The position numbers were made by a program, and so were the translations under genes. A model generated the notes under the pieces. That model saw nothing but the letters and a program-made list of their open reading frames with translations, searched no databases and was not told the DNA's origin. Shown here piece by piece: positions 34,181 to 42,479 of a DNA stretch of 64,000 bases. This DNA comes from Saprospiraceae bacterium (GTDB lineage Bacteria > Bacteroidota > Bacteroidia > Chitinophagales > Saprospiraceae): contig JADKGD010000001.1 in NCBI GenBank assembly GCA_016717145.1, positions 1-64,000 on the forward strand, given 5' to 3'. The first letter of the stretch is position 1. Each line of letters starts with the position of its first letter.

Positions 34181-35077
34181 ATGAAGCAACATTTTTTTAA
34201 CTTATGTATGATACTGATGAGCGCTGGAGTATCTGCACAAGTAGGGATAAACACGGCATCACCACATGCATCAGCAGCTTTGGATGTCACTTCTGTAGAT
34301 AACAATAAAGGTTTTTTACCGCCCCGTATGACGATGGCACAGAGAAATGCAATTGCATCACCAGCTGCAGGATTGACGATATACAATAGTGCTAATAATT
34401 GTTTAGAAACCTGGGACGGTACTATGTGGTATGGACCATGTTCGATACTATCAGCAGGCTATCCAGGAAGCACAGTATTTTGTAGTGGTATTGTTACTAA
34501 AGTAGTACCTGTTTTAAATCCCGCGACTGGCAAAACCTGGATGGATAGAAATCTTGGTGCCAGCCAGGCAGCCACAAGCAGCACAGATGCTAATTCTTAT
34601 GGTGATCTATACCAATGGGGACGCAGAAGCGATGGACACCAGTGCCGAACTTCTGGAACAACTACCGCTTTGAGTAGTAGTGACATCCCTAGTCATGGAA
34701 ACTTTATTTTAGCACCCAGCTCACCTTTTGATTGGCGAAGCCCACAAAACAATGCTTTATGGCAGGGTGTAAGCGGGACCAACAATTCTTGCCCAACTGG
34801 TTATCGTTTGCCCACAGAAACAGAATGGGAAGCCGAACGCTCAAGTTGGAGCAGCAATAATGCCGCTGGAGCCTTTGCATCTCCGCTTAAGTTGCCTTTG
34901 GCGGGCGCCCACGACAGCAGCAATGGTGCGCTTAACGTTGTCGGTATCACCGGCCGCTATTGGAGCAGTACGGTGAGTGATACCCTTGCCCGCGGCCTCC
35001 GCTTCACTAGCAGCCTTGCCCGCATGTACGCCAACGCTCGGGCGACCGGAGACTCGGTACGTTGCCTTAAGGATTGA
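34181..35077 (+). CDS. FISUMP-domain surface protein
   Basis: This 298-residue exported protein has a signal peptide (KQHFFNLCMILMSAGVSAQ), a short collagen-tail-like entry (VGINTASPHASAALDVTS) typical of Bacteroidota cell-surface proteins, and a C-type-lectin-like FISUMP domain (GKTWMDRNLGASQAA, YGDLYQWGRRSDGHQC, CPTGYRLPTETEWEAE, GRYWSSTVSD, DSVRCLKD). The function of this family is unknown and surface binding is likely. The last 120 bases are noticeably GC-richer than the rest. The frame extends upstream to 34145, but the promoter excludes that start. Confidence 0.85.
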   Translation: MKQHFFNLCMILMSAGVSAQVGINTASPHASAALDVTSVDNNKGFLPPRMTMAQRNAIASPAAGLTIYNSANNCLETWDGTMWYGPCSILSAGYPGSTVFCSGIVTKVVPVLNPATGKTWMDRNLGASQAATSSTDANSYGDLYQWGRRSDGHQCRTSGTTTALSSSDIPSHGNFILAPSSPFDWRSPQNNALWQGVSGTNNSCPTGYRLPTETEWEAERSSWSSNNAAGAFASPLKLPLAGAHDSSNGALNVVGITGRYWSSTVSDTLARGLRFTSSLARMYANARATGDSVRCLKD

Positions 35078-35536
35078 TAGGGAGTGGAAAGTTTGAAATT
35101 TTGTAAAGTTTGAAAGTGAAAAGTGAGTGAAAAGTTGAAAGGTGAAAGGAACTTTAAAAACTTTCTACTTTAAGAACTTTCTACTTTAAAAACTTTCTAC
35201 TTTAAGAACTTTAAAAACTAAATAATATGGCGATAGAACGGTTTGAAGATATTATAGCTTGGCAAAAAGCAAAAGAACTGACTGTTCAAATTTATAATTT
35301 ATTTTCAGAATCGAAGGACTTAGGGTTTAGAGATCAAATTCAAAGAGCATCGGTTTCAATTATGAACAATATTGCAGAGGGGTTCGAAAGGAAAAGCAAT
35401 AATGAATTCAGGCAATTTCTTTTTATTGCTAAAGGTTCATGTGGCGAAGTTCGCTCAATGCTCATTTTAGCAAAAGAATTGAACAAAATATCTGAAAATG
35501 ATTTTAGTTTTCTTTTTTCACTTTCAGAGGAAATTT
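35071..35536 (+). repeat. Direct repeat, right copy (four-helix-bundle block)
   Basis: This is the right partner of 16901-17356, starting at the stop of the FISUMP gene. The leader has runs of ACTTTCTACTTTAAGAACTT units (35150-35225), and similar units continue after the gene (35565-35610). Confidence 0.9.
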
Positions 35537-35571
35537 CAAAAATACTTTCCGGCCTCATAAAAACTTTATAA
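35227..35571 (+). CDS. Four-helix-bundle protein (S23/TIGR02436 family), right copy
   Basis: The 114-residue full-length version ends SEEISKILSGLIKTL. Its first 101 residues are identical to the left copy at 17047. The family is often found as a mobile-looking orphan in Bacteroidota, flanked by ACTTT-rich repeats as here. No function is established. Near-identity with the left copy implies recent duplication or gene conversion. Confidence 0.88.
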   Translation: MAIERFEDIIAWQKAKELTVQIYNLFSESKDLGFRDQIQRASVSIMNNIAEGFERKSNNEFRQFLFIAKGSCGEVRSMLILAKELNKISENDFSFLFSLSEEISKILSGLIKTL

Positions 35572-35716
35572 CTTTATAAACTTTCTACTTTATAAACTTT
35601 TGACTATAAAACTGTAAAATTCGAGTTCTTATTGACGAAACTTTCAACTTGCTTGTATTATCGTCAATAATATATTTACCTTTGCTTTAGTAACTTTTTA
35701 ATTTGATCCGAATTTA

Positions 35717-36925
35717 ATGATAAAGAGGGAAATATACTTACAAATGCTGTATCAACTAAAAGATCAAAACCTGATCAAAGTAATTACGGGCATTAGGCGA
35801 AGCGGGAAATCTACTTTGCTTGGGGCTTTCAAAAATGAGCTCATCGAAAGCGGAGTAGGAGATAAAAACATTATCTTTCTGAATTTTGAAGAACGTGAAA
35901 ATTTACATCTAACCGAATGGTCTGTACTGTATGATGAAATCATAAAACAAGTCTCCACCAACACTAAATATTATGTATTTCTAGATGAAGTACAGCTCGT
36001 AAAGGGATTTGAACAACTTATCAATGCGTTGTTTTCAAAGAAATGGATTGACTTATATGTAACAGGTTCCAATGCCTATTTGCTATCAAGTGAGTTGGCT
36101 ACTTTGCTCTCTGGCAGATACATTGCCATTCATGTTCACCCTTATTCGTTTCAAGAATATGCTCTTGCGTATTCCAACGAACACAATACCGACAGATTGT
36201 TTCGGCAATATATAAATAGTAGTAGTTTCCCTGAAGCGGTAACATTGGCTCAAAACAATCTGTCTTTGGAGAACGATTATTTACGCTCTATTTATGATTC
36301 AGTGGTCATCAAAGACATTGCTCAACGTTATAAGTTACGCAGTTTGCACAATTTGCATCGTGTTATCAGCTTTGTTTTTAATAGTGTTGGTTCCTATATT
36401 TCTCCAACCAATATCGCTGCTGAACTTGGCAAAAAGAATTCAAAATCAATTTCTCACAACACCATTATCAAGTATTTAGATTTTTTGAGTAATTCGTATA
36501 TCATCTATCCTGCACCGAGGTTCGATATAAAGGGCAAAGAACTGCTTGCTACAAATCAAAAGTACTATTTGGTGGATTTAGGACTAAAAAATATCACTAC
36601 AACCAATAAATATGATGCAGATTTGGGACATAAATTAGAGAATGTGGTTTATTTTGAATTACTAAGACGTGGTGGAAAAGTGTATGCAGGGAAGAACAAT
36701 GATAAAGAAATTGACTTTGTCGTTCAAAAACCGAACAATGAGTATGCTTATTACCAAGTGGCTTTTACTGTTAATGACGAAAAAACATTTGAAAGAGAAA
36801 TTTCGGCATTTAGAAGCATTCGTGATCATCATCCAAAATACCTGCTAACGCTTGATTATGATCATGCAAATATTGAGGGCATTCAGAAAATAAATGTAAA
36901 TGATTGGTTGTTGCAAAAAATATAA
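35717..36925 (+). CDS. AAA ATPase with DUF4143 domain
   Basis: This 402-residue protein has an AAA_14 P-loop domain (VITGIRRSGKSTLL, Walker A at about 25) and Walker B YYVFLDEVQ (about 90), then a sensor region (DLYVTGSNAYLLSSEL...LLSGRY), a winged-helix part and the C-terminal DUF4143 nuclease-like domain (LENVVYFELLRRGGKVYAGKNNDKEIDFVVQ). The E-x-DFVV pattern fits a restriction-endonuclease-like fold. The role of the family is unsettled and it is commonly found in accessory regions. Nothing corresponding exists in the left duplicate. Confidence 0.88.
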   Translation: MIKREIYLQMLYQLKDQNLIKVITGIRRSGKSTLLGAFKNELIESGVGDKNIIFLNFEERENLHLTEWSVLYDEIIKQVSTNTKYYVFLDEVQLVKGFEQLINALFSKKWIDLYVTGSNAYLLSSELATLLSGRYIAIHVHPYSFQEYALAYSNEHNTDRLFRQYINSSSFPEAVTLAQNNLSLENDYLRSIYDSVVIKDIAQRYKLRSLHNLHRVISFVFNSVGSYISPTNIAAELGKKNSKSISHNTIIKYLDFLSNSYIIYPAPRFDIKGKELLATNQKYYLVDLGLKNITTTNKYDADLGHKLENVVYFELLRRGGKVYAGKNNDKEIDFVVQKPNNEYAYYQVAFTVNDEKTFEREISAFRSIRDHHPKYLLTLDYDHANIEGIQKINVNDWLLQKI

Positions 36926-36961
36926 TAGATCATAAAAATACGAATTAAAGAGTATTTAGAC

Positions 36962-38404
36962 ATGAGAAATAAAAACATAAAAAATAGGCTGATAAAGTAT
37001 TTTTATCACTTGAACAGCATTCTGAGAATAATATGCATTATACTTACAGGAGGGGCTTATACCAACGCCCAAACTATCAGTGGCAACCTTTCTTTACTCG
37101 CCAATCAATCCATCAAACTCGAAGGCTTCAATGGTCTGAAAACTTATCCCATATCAACGACAACGTCGGATAGTATGGGCAATTTTACATTACAGTACAC
37201 AAAAGCAGATCATGGCATCGGCTATCTCAAGTCTGTGGACAACAAACCTCTTTTTGTAATCCTAAGCGGAGAAGATATAGAAATAGTTGGTGAAGCATTT
37301 AGTATTGTAGAAACCATTCAGGTTGTAAAAGGGCAAGAAAATCAATGGTTTGGACAATATGCCAAAGAACATCCAAAACGGGAGCAAGCCCTCAGTGCCT
37401 GGCTATATTTGGAAAAGATGTACACGATGGATGAAATGTTTTCTTTACAAAAAACACCTTTGGAGGTTATACAAGCTGAAAAACAACGTATTAAAAATGA
37501 AGACGCAGCTTTTTTAGCCAAGCTACCCAAAGACAGCTATGTCAATTGGTATTTGCCTGTTCGGAAGTTAGTTAGCTCTGTGACAACAGTAGGTCAATAC
37601 CGACCGGAAGAAATCCATGCCACCTTTGCGGCTTTCAGGGCAATGGATTACACAGATCCACGATTGTACAAAAGTGGTTTATTCAAAGATGCTATCGAGA
37701 GTCATTTCTGGATGATCGAAAACAGTGGGCGTTCGCTCGATTCAGTGTTTATCGAAATGAAGCACTCCATTGATGCGATGATGGTACACCTGGTCAAAGA
37801 TGACAAAAAGCTCAATGAAGTGGCGGATTATCTGTTCAATTTAATGGAAAAGCATAGCTTATTTAGAGCTTCCGAATATCTCGCGATAAAAGTACTCAAT
37901 GAAACGAAATGCACCATCGATAGTGATCTGACTAAGCAACTCGAATGTTATCGCACTATGAAAAAAGGAAATATTGCACCAGAGATAAATTTTGGTAAAA
38001 TGTCCTATTTAAATGGGGTTAAACAAACACAATTCAGCAATCTTTCTAATTTGAATACACCTTATATTTTGGTTGTTTTTGGTGCAAGTTGGTGTCCTAA
38101 ATGTATGGAAGAACTGCCCATAGTGATACAAAACTATGTAAAATGGAGTAATTTGGGTGTAGATGTGGTTTATATCTCTTTAGATACGGATAAGGCAGCT
38201 TTTGAGCAAGCGGTAAAATCATACCCCTTTTTCGCTTATTGTGATTATAAGAAGTGGGAAAGTAAAGCAGCTCAAGATTATTACGTTTTCGGCACTCCGA
38301 CATTTTATCTGTTGAATAATAAAAGAGAGATTATCATGCGCCCAAATTCTACATCACAAATGGAGGCTTGGGTAGATTGGGTTTTGGAAAAAGGAAATAA
38401 ATGA
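36962..38404 (+). CDS. TlpA-like thiol-disulfide protein with DUF4369-type N-terminus
   Basis: This 480-residue exported protein has a hydrophobic signal (SILRIICIILTGGAYTNAQ), a beta-rich DUF4369-like domain (about 35-140), a helical middle and a C-terminal thioredoxin fold (VVFGASWCPKCMEELP with the CxxC, FGTPTFYLLNNKREI with the cis-Pro). It probably acts in periplasmic thiol chemistry. Part of this gene is duplicated in broken form at 17357-17873. Site H follows it by 27 bases, so this gene may once have been cassette cargo. Confidence 0.85.
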   Translation: MRNKNIKNRLIKYFYHLNSILRIICIILTGGAYTNAQTISGNLSLLANQSIKLEGFNGLKTYPISTTTSDSMGNFTLQYTKADHGIGYLKSVDNKPLFVILSGEDIEIVGEAFSIVETIQVVKGQENQWFGQYAKEHPKREQALSAWLYLEKMYTMDEMFSLQKTPLEVIQAEKQRIKNEDAAFLAKLPKDSYVNWYLPVRKLVSSVTTVGQYRPEEIHATFAAFRAMDYTDPRLYKSGLFKDAIESHFWMIENSGRSLDSVFIEMKHSIDAMMVHLVKDDKKLNEVADYLFNLMEKHSLFRASEYLAIKVLNETKCTIDSDLTKQLECYRTMKKGNIAPEINFGKMSYLNGVKQTQFSNLSNLNTPYILVVFGASWCPKCMEELPIVIQNYVKWSNLGVDVVYISLDTDKAAFEQAVKSYPFFAYCDYKKWESKAAQDYYVFGTPTFYLLNNKREIIMRPNSTSQMEAWVDWVLEKGNK

Positions 38405-38430
38405 CAATAAATGGAAATAATAAACAATGA

Positions 38431-38498
38431 AACGCTAACACAGGCAATGATGTACAGCTTCTCTATCAGTAAGCCGTCACATAGCCAAACCGTTAGCA
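38431..38498 (+). repeat. attC-like cassette site H
   Basis: The outer arms are AACGCTAAC (38431) and GTTAGCATC (38492). The inner arms GGCAATGATG and CACATAGCC pair imperfectly, with an ACAGCTTCTCTATCAGTAAGC centre and an AAAC spacer before the right core. The start of the next unit (TTAGCATCA) complements TGATGCTAA at its end (39555-39563). Confidence 0.65.
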
Positions 38499-38532
38499 TC
38501 AATAATCAAATAAATAAATAAAATAAATAAAC

Positions 38533-39540
38533 ATGAGTGATTTACTTCCAATTTTGAAAAATCGTCAAGAATTTGAAAAGCAAAAATCAAGGGGTATGTA
38601 TGTTGAGGAGCTTTTCGGAAATGAAAACAGTCCAATATTAATGTATGGAGAAGACAAAGGGGCATATATTGCTTATAACCAATCAACAAGCGAAAATGAG
38701 GATAAACAAATAAGAGAATTGGCAATTAAAAATCTAGAAAATATAGAAGTTCCATTTCATGTGGAAGTAATGCAAGGATTTAAAATTGCAATGGCTGAAC
38801 ATGAATATGCGGCAGAGAAAATTCTAGACAAAAATTATTTGAAAAAATTAGCTGCTGAGTTGGATTCAAATTCGATTGTAGTTGGCATTCCAATGAAAGG
38901 ATTTTTGGTAGCAGTAGCAAAAGGTAAAGGAGAAGCTAATTTATACGGAGCGATTGTCCAGCAATATCAGAATGCACAAACTTACCCAATTTCTAATTCA
39001 ATGTATTATATAGTTGGGGGCGAAATAGAAATGATGGGTGGAAATAGCAATTCAGGTGCTGTAAAGGACGAGAATGGTTTATTAGAAGTAACAGGTATAA
39101 ATGATGCTAAAGGCAAAATCGGTTTTATCGCAAAAGTTGGTAACAAAAATGAAGGTGAATTAGCAAATCAAATTCAAACGGCTTTCCAAAATATATTACT
39201 ACATGGTATGAAAGATGCTAAAAACTTCAACGGAAAAATAGATTTTCACATTAGCCCAGATTTTAATCCACTGACATCTAGTCTTGAAGAGCAAATTAAA
39301 ACTATGGCAAAGAATATAAGCGAAAGAGGAGCTGTTCAAATAATGGGAGGAATATCAGAAGAGGAGTTTAAAGTTAGATTTTTCTATGGAGAGGATAAGT
39401 TGATTGGAGAGACTTTTGAAACCGAACCAGTTCAATTAAAGAACAATGTAAATAATCCAAAGCCCAATGATGAGATGCAAAACAGTAATCCTATGAATTA
39501 TAATAAATCTGAAAAGAAGCCTTGGTGGAAAATCTGGTAA
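38533..39540 (+). CDS. Cassette-borne protein of unknown function
   Basis: This soluble 335-residue protein starts MSDLLPILKNRQEFEKQKSR, has a mixed alpha/beta body, and ends in a basic Trp-rich tail (KSEKKPWWKIW). The region VEVMQGFKIAMAEHEYAAE and the later DSNSIVVGIPMKGFLVAVA faintly recall DUF1444-type proteins, but I would not assign it. It lacks a signal peptide and membrane segments. It is the only cargo between sites H and I and is intact, which is unusually large for a cassette gene. Confidence 0.6.
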   Translation: MSDLLPILKNRQEFEKQKSRGMYVEELFGNENSPILMYGEDKGAYIAYNQSTSENEDKQIRELAIKNLENIEVPFHVEVMQGFKIAMAEHEYAAEKILDKNYLKKLAAELDSNSIVVGIPMKGFLVAVAKGKGEANLYGAIVQQYQNAQTYPISNSMYYIVGGEIEMMGGNSNSGAVKDENGLLEVTGINDAKGKIGFIAKVGNKNEGELANQIQTAFQNILLHGMKDAKNFNGKIDFHISPDFNPLTSSLEEQIKTMAKNISERGAVQIMGGISEEEFKVRFFYGEDKLIGETFETEPVQLKNNVNNPKPNDEMQNSNPMNYNKSEKKPWWKIW

Positions 39541-39555
39541 AAAAGAAGTAAAACT

Positions 39556-39624
39556 GATGCTAAAATTGGCTATGATGTACAGCTTCACTATCGCTCATCC
39601 GTCACAAAGTCGAACCGTTATGGC
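39556..39624 (+). repeat. attC-like cassette site I
   Basis: GATGCTAA at 39556 is complementary to the start of the unit at 38493. The inner arms GGCTATGATG and CACAAAGTC pair partly, with an ACAGCTTCACTATCGCTCATC centre, and the right core GTTATGGCT starts at 39617. The next unit ends with AGCCATAAC (40304), complementary to this start. Confidence 0.62.
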
Positions 39625-39687
39625 TCATGAGGGTAACAAAAACAACTAAACCTTTTACAATATCAACAAATTGATCACAAGATTTAT

Positions 39688-39770
39688 GTTGGACAAAATA
39701 ACATAAATGAGTCTTCACTTCCATCAGGAATCCATAACTTGTGGTCAGAGACTGGAGGAATAAGATATGA
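39688..39770 (+). pseudogene. Decayed T9SS tail remnant
   Basis: The frame VGQNNINESSLPSGIHNLWS parallels EGQNTINLSELPTGILIF of the remnant at 2411 but has drifted beyond function. It lies at the same place relative to the start of its cassette. The two cassettes also share the opening GTTATRGCTCATGA, so they have related 5' ends. Confidence 0.45.
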
Positions 39771-39792
39771 AAAAACTAATTCAAAAATTTAT

Positions 39793-39800
39793 TATCTTTG
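39793..39800 (+). promoter_or_regulatory. -7 box of the HicAB module
   Basis: TATCTTTG lies 23 bases before the hicA start. No exact TTTG is seen 19-21 bases upstream, so only the -7 element is supported. Confidence 0.5.
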
Positions 39801-39823
39801 CCTTACATTAAGTTTGAGAGAAT

Positions 39824-40084
39824 TTGAGTAAGTCAGATAAAATATTGCAGAAAATATTAAGTGGTTTATCGGACAAGAACATTGCCTTTTCTGACCTTAT
39901 AATTATTCTGTCTAAATTTGGTTTCGCACTTAGGACAAATGGAAGCCACCATATCCTTACGAGAGAAGATGTAGAAGAAATAATAAACATTCAACCAAAG
40001 AATGGACAAGCCAAACCTTATCAGGTGAAACAAGTAAGAGAATTGATTGTTAAATATGGATTAAATATAGATACAAATGAGTGA
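39824..40084 (+). CDS. hicA: HicA-type mRNA interferase toxin
   Basis: This 86-residue HicA-like protein has the double-stranded-RNA-binding-like fold: DLIIILSKFGFALRTNGSHHIL, with the catalytic His in the GSHHIL motif, and a C-terminal YQVKQVRELIVKYG helix. It starts at a TTG (39824), since no ATG is near the promoter. It overlaps hicB by 8 bases. The N-terminal 20 residues are longer than in minimal HicA proteins. Confidence 0.85.
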   Translation: MSKSDKILQKILSGLSDKNIAFSDLIIILSKFGFALRTNGSHHILTREDVEEIINIQPKNGQAKPYQVKQVRELIVKYGLNIDTNE

Positions 40085-40292
40085 TATAAAATATGAACTA
40101 ATCATTTATTGGAGTACTCAAGATGACGCATTTGTTGTTGAAGTGCCAGAATTGGCTGGTTGTAAAGCTGATGGTGAAACGTATGAAGAAGCGATCGTCA
40201 ATGTTAGATTAGTAATAGATGATTGGATAGAAACGGCCATCGGATTGGGAAGAGAAATACCTAAACCGAAGGGAAAACTTATGTATGCTTAA
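40077..40292 (+). CDS. hicB: HicB-type antitoxin
   Basis: The 71-residue HicB fold is a degraded RNase-H-like domain: YELIIYWSTQDDAFVVEVPELAGCKADGETYEEAIVNV in two recognisable parts, then a helix and GREIPKPKGK. It neutralises HicA. It has no separate DNA-binding domain. Site J starts 10 bases after the stop, so hicAB and its promoter fill one cassette. Confidence 0.9.
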   Translation: MSDIKYELIIYWSTQDDAFVVEVPELAGCKADGETYEEAIVNVRLVIDDWIETAIGLGREIPKPKGKLMYA

Positions 40293-40301
40293 AAGAATCA
40301 C

Positions 40302-40371
40302 GAAGCCATAACAACGGCTTTGACGACAGTTTCGCTATCGCTCCATCCATCACATAGCCTAGACGTTATTG
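40302..40371 (+). repeat. attC-like cassette site J
   Basis: The outer arms are GAAGCCATAAC (40302) and GTTATTG (40365). The inner arms are GGCTTTGACG and CACATAGCC, with an ACAGTTTCGCTATCGCTCCATC centre. The AATCACGAAGCCATAACA prefix is identical to that of sites C and E. Confidence 0.63.
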
Positions 40372-40379
40372 GCAAGGCT

Positions 40380-40520
40380 ATGACGACAACCAACAACAGA
40401 CAAAAAATGGAGGAAATTTTAAGAAAGATAATTGACAACGAAGACGAAAAGACAATTGAGCTTTTCAAAGAATTTAAATCGCTAAATAAACAAGGCTATT
40501 TAACCCAGAATCCGCATTAG
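40380..40520 (+). CDS. Very small cassette ORF
   Basis: This 46-codon frame starts 15 bases after the core of site J: MTTTNNRQKMEEILRKIIDN and so on, a charged single helix followed by a short tail. No family is recognised. Its position directly behind a cassette core is the only support, and it could be noncoding. I see no further complete attC-like site downstream, so the array seems to end here. Bases 40521-40728 show no recognisable gene. Confidence 0.3.
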   Translation: MTTTNNRQKMEEILRKIIDNEDEKTIELFKEFKSLNKQGYLTQNPH

Positions 40521-40728
40521 AAATTTATTCCGCTAATATCTGACTTTATATTTGTTTCTGTACTCATTTTTCCGTCCTCAATGTAGCAAAGGCTATGTAA
40601 ACAACTGCCTATGCCACGAGCCAGTTGTTCGTGGTTCAGGCCTTTAAAGCCATTTCGTATGGCTTTTCTTAACGGCCTTCTTGTGCATCACAACTATTTT
40701 GTCATATATTATCTCATGACAAAGTCCA

Positions 40729-41031
40729 ATGCGGAATCTGGGTTTAACAAAGGAACAATTACTTAAATTACTACATTGGAAATCGCCAAGACCTTTGAAG
40801 CTTTACAATTCTAATATCGAAAAAGATGTAAAAGAAATAACTGCACTTGCTTTTTCCACTCCAAATGACAGTTTAAAAATTCATATTCTGACAGCATTAA
40901 ATGGTGTAGACTATCCCGCAGCTTCAGCAATACTTATGTTTTACGACCCTCGTAAATTTCCAGGTGGTACCATATCAATTTTTTCGACCATACTTAAACT
41001 TTGTCAATCTTATTTTAGATTATACACATGA
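40729..41031 (+). pseudogene. Truncated protein fragment
   Basis: The first about 75 residues (LTKEQLLKLLHWKSPRPLKL, then HILTALNGVDYPAASAILMF) look like the start of a helical domain reminiscent of HhH-GPD-type or related proteins in which a GV-PAASAIL segment precedes an Asp. The conserved continuation after DPRKFP is replaced by unrelated residues, so it appears truncated or frameshifted. I would not assign a function. Confidence 0.4.
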
Positions 41032-41199
41032 AATCCCCATAAGCAGTCTGCACCTGCCCGACTCTTGTGTGCAGGCGGGTACAAACCTGAATAATTAAAT
41101 GGGTGCTTTTCAAAGAATTTTAGTCCTTTATCCAAATCCGCAAATCAAACAAATGCAACAACTTAGCAAAATTTAAACACATGAAAGTTAAGATGGAAC

Positions 41200-41207
41200 T
41201 ATATTTG
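41200..41207 (+). promoter_or_regulatory. -7 box of the lipoprotein gene
   Basis: TATATTTG, 39 bases before the ATG at 41247. It matches the Bacteroidota -7 consensus. Confidence 0.5.
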
Positions 41208-41246
41208 CAATGACCATGTTTACCTACTAAATATAATAAAAACAAT

Positions 41247-41861
41247 ATGAATAACCATATGCTAATTTTAGCTTTATTGATTACATCATTTTTTTCTTGC
41301 AAAGATAAGGATGTAAAGATGTCTGATTTGGTTGGGAACTATGAGGTCTCCATGAAATTGAAAGAAGGGACAATAGATAAAGCAAGCATTAAAGATTCTA
41401 TCGATAATGCTATGGAAATTGCGAAAAAAGACATTCAAAAAGCAAAATCTGAAATGGAAAAGGATTTGAATATTGATGAGATTGATACAACAACTGCAGA
41501 AGGTAAAATTGAATATCTAACAAAATCATTTGGTAAATCAATAGCAGATGTCGGTTTGAATATCGGTGACGAGATGACAGAAATGGCTTCTGATCTTGCC
41601 ACTAAAGGGCTAAACTTGTCAGAAGAAATTTTATCAAAAATACGCGTCAATATAGAGCTATTCGAAAACGGAAAGGTTAAATCATCTGCTTCCCTGTTTA
41701 ATATTGGTATGGATGACGCAACATGGAAAGTAGCAGGAAATCAATTTTTTATTACAAAAGACAATGAATCAGAAAAGGATTCTTTTACGATAATTCAAAG
41801 AAGTCAAAATGGTTTTATCCTTGAAAAAGATAAGTTTCATTTTGTTTTCACTAAAAAATAG
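41247..41861 (+). CDS. Lipoprotein of unknown function
   Basis: This 204-residue protein has a lipoprotein signal (MLILALLITSFFSC, lipobox FFSC), a highly charged helical middle (DSIDNAMEIAKKDIQKAKSE) and a beta-rich C-terminal half (KVRVNIELFENGKVKSS-like strand, WKVAGNQFFITKDNES). The latter resembles small lipocalin-like stress lipoproteins, but no specific family is recognised. It is monocistronic and convergent with the DinB-like gene, with a 6-base gap. Confidence 0.65.
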   Translation: MNNHMLILALLITSFFSCKDKDVKMSDLVGNYEVSMKLKEGTIDKASIKDSIDNAMEIAKKDIQKAKSEMEKDLNIDEIDTTTAEGKIEYLTKSFGKSIADVGLNIGDEMTEMASDLATKGLNLSEEILSKIRVNIELFENGKVKSSASLFNIGMDDATWKVAGNQFFITKDNESEKDSFTIIQRSQNGFILEKDKFHFVFTKK

Positions 41862-41867
41862 TAGATT

Positions 41868-42425
41868 TTACTTTGATTCATCCATCAGATGATCAAGAAA
41901 ATGTTTTTCATCGCTGATTTGATCAAATTTTTTTGCGTTGTATTTTTCTGAAGCATTTCGGGCAATCGAAAGGGAAACCCATTTATTACCGGATACCTGT
42001 TTGGCCTTATATACAATTTGTCCGACATGATAGCTGTAGTGACACAATTGTCTGAGAATAGCATCTTCTACAGTCAACCCTTCCTTTCTGATGTAAATAA
42101 TCTTTGCCAGATCATCCTCAGCTATGGAATCTAAGGTATTAAATAATAATTGCCATGCATTTTCCCATGTGGTTAATAGTACTTCTCTGGTATCTATGTT
42201 ATTTTCAAACTCCTTATCCCTATTTCTCCATGGTTTCTCACCATCTTCAGTAAACATATTGGTCCATCTGGAATACATATTCCCAACCATATGCTGCACA
42301 ATTACTGAGATGCTATTTTCATCATCGGAGGTATGATGAAAAAGATCATCATCACTGATTTGAGCCATTGCTTTGTCTGCAAGTAGTTTGTAATACTTAA
42401 AAAGTTTGATTGATGAATGTACCAT
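41868..42425 (-). CDS. DinB-superfamily protein (DUF1572 type)
   Basis: This 185-residue four-helix protein has metal-ligand-like His residues in SVIVQHMVGNMYSRW, and in LRQLCHYSYHVGQIVY where the HxxxHxGQ pattern is diagnostic. DUF1572 proteins are bacillithiol-transferase-like enzymes of uncertain substrate. A minus-strand promoter lies at 42448. It is unrelated in detail to the DinB-like fragment at 3338. Confidence 0.85.
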   Translation of the reverse strand: MVHSSIKLFKYYKLLADKAMAQISDDDLFHHTSDDENSISVIVQHMVGNMYSRWTNMFTEDGEKPWRNRDKEFENNIDTREVLLTTWENAWQLLFNTLDSIAEDDLAKIIYIRKEGLTVEDAILRQLCHYSYHVGQIVYKAKQVSGNKWVSLSIARNASEKYNAKKFDQISDEKHFLDHLMDESK

Positions 42426-42447
42426 AGTAAATATTTATTTTGCCGTA

Positions 42448-42455
42448 CAAAGTTA
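42448..42455 (-). promoter_or_regulatory. -7 box of the DUF1572 gene
   Basis: On the minus strand the bases read TAACTTTG, about 23 bases before the ATG at 42425. Confidence 0.5.
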
Positions 42456-42479
42456 AGCATAAATTCAAATGTGATAAGA

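Noticed and set aside
34900..35077. Possible diversity-generating retroelement variable region in the FISUMP C-terminus (unusual GC-rich stretch, C-type-lectin-like fold, related tail at 16837-16907).
   Set aside because: The related tail differs at non-adenine positions as well, there is no nearby template repeat, and the only reverse transcriptase in the window is a group II maturase 33 kb away.
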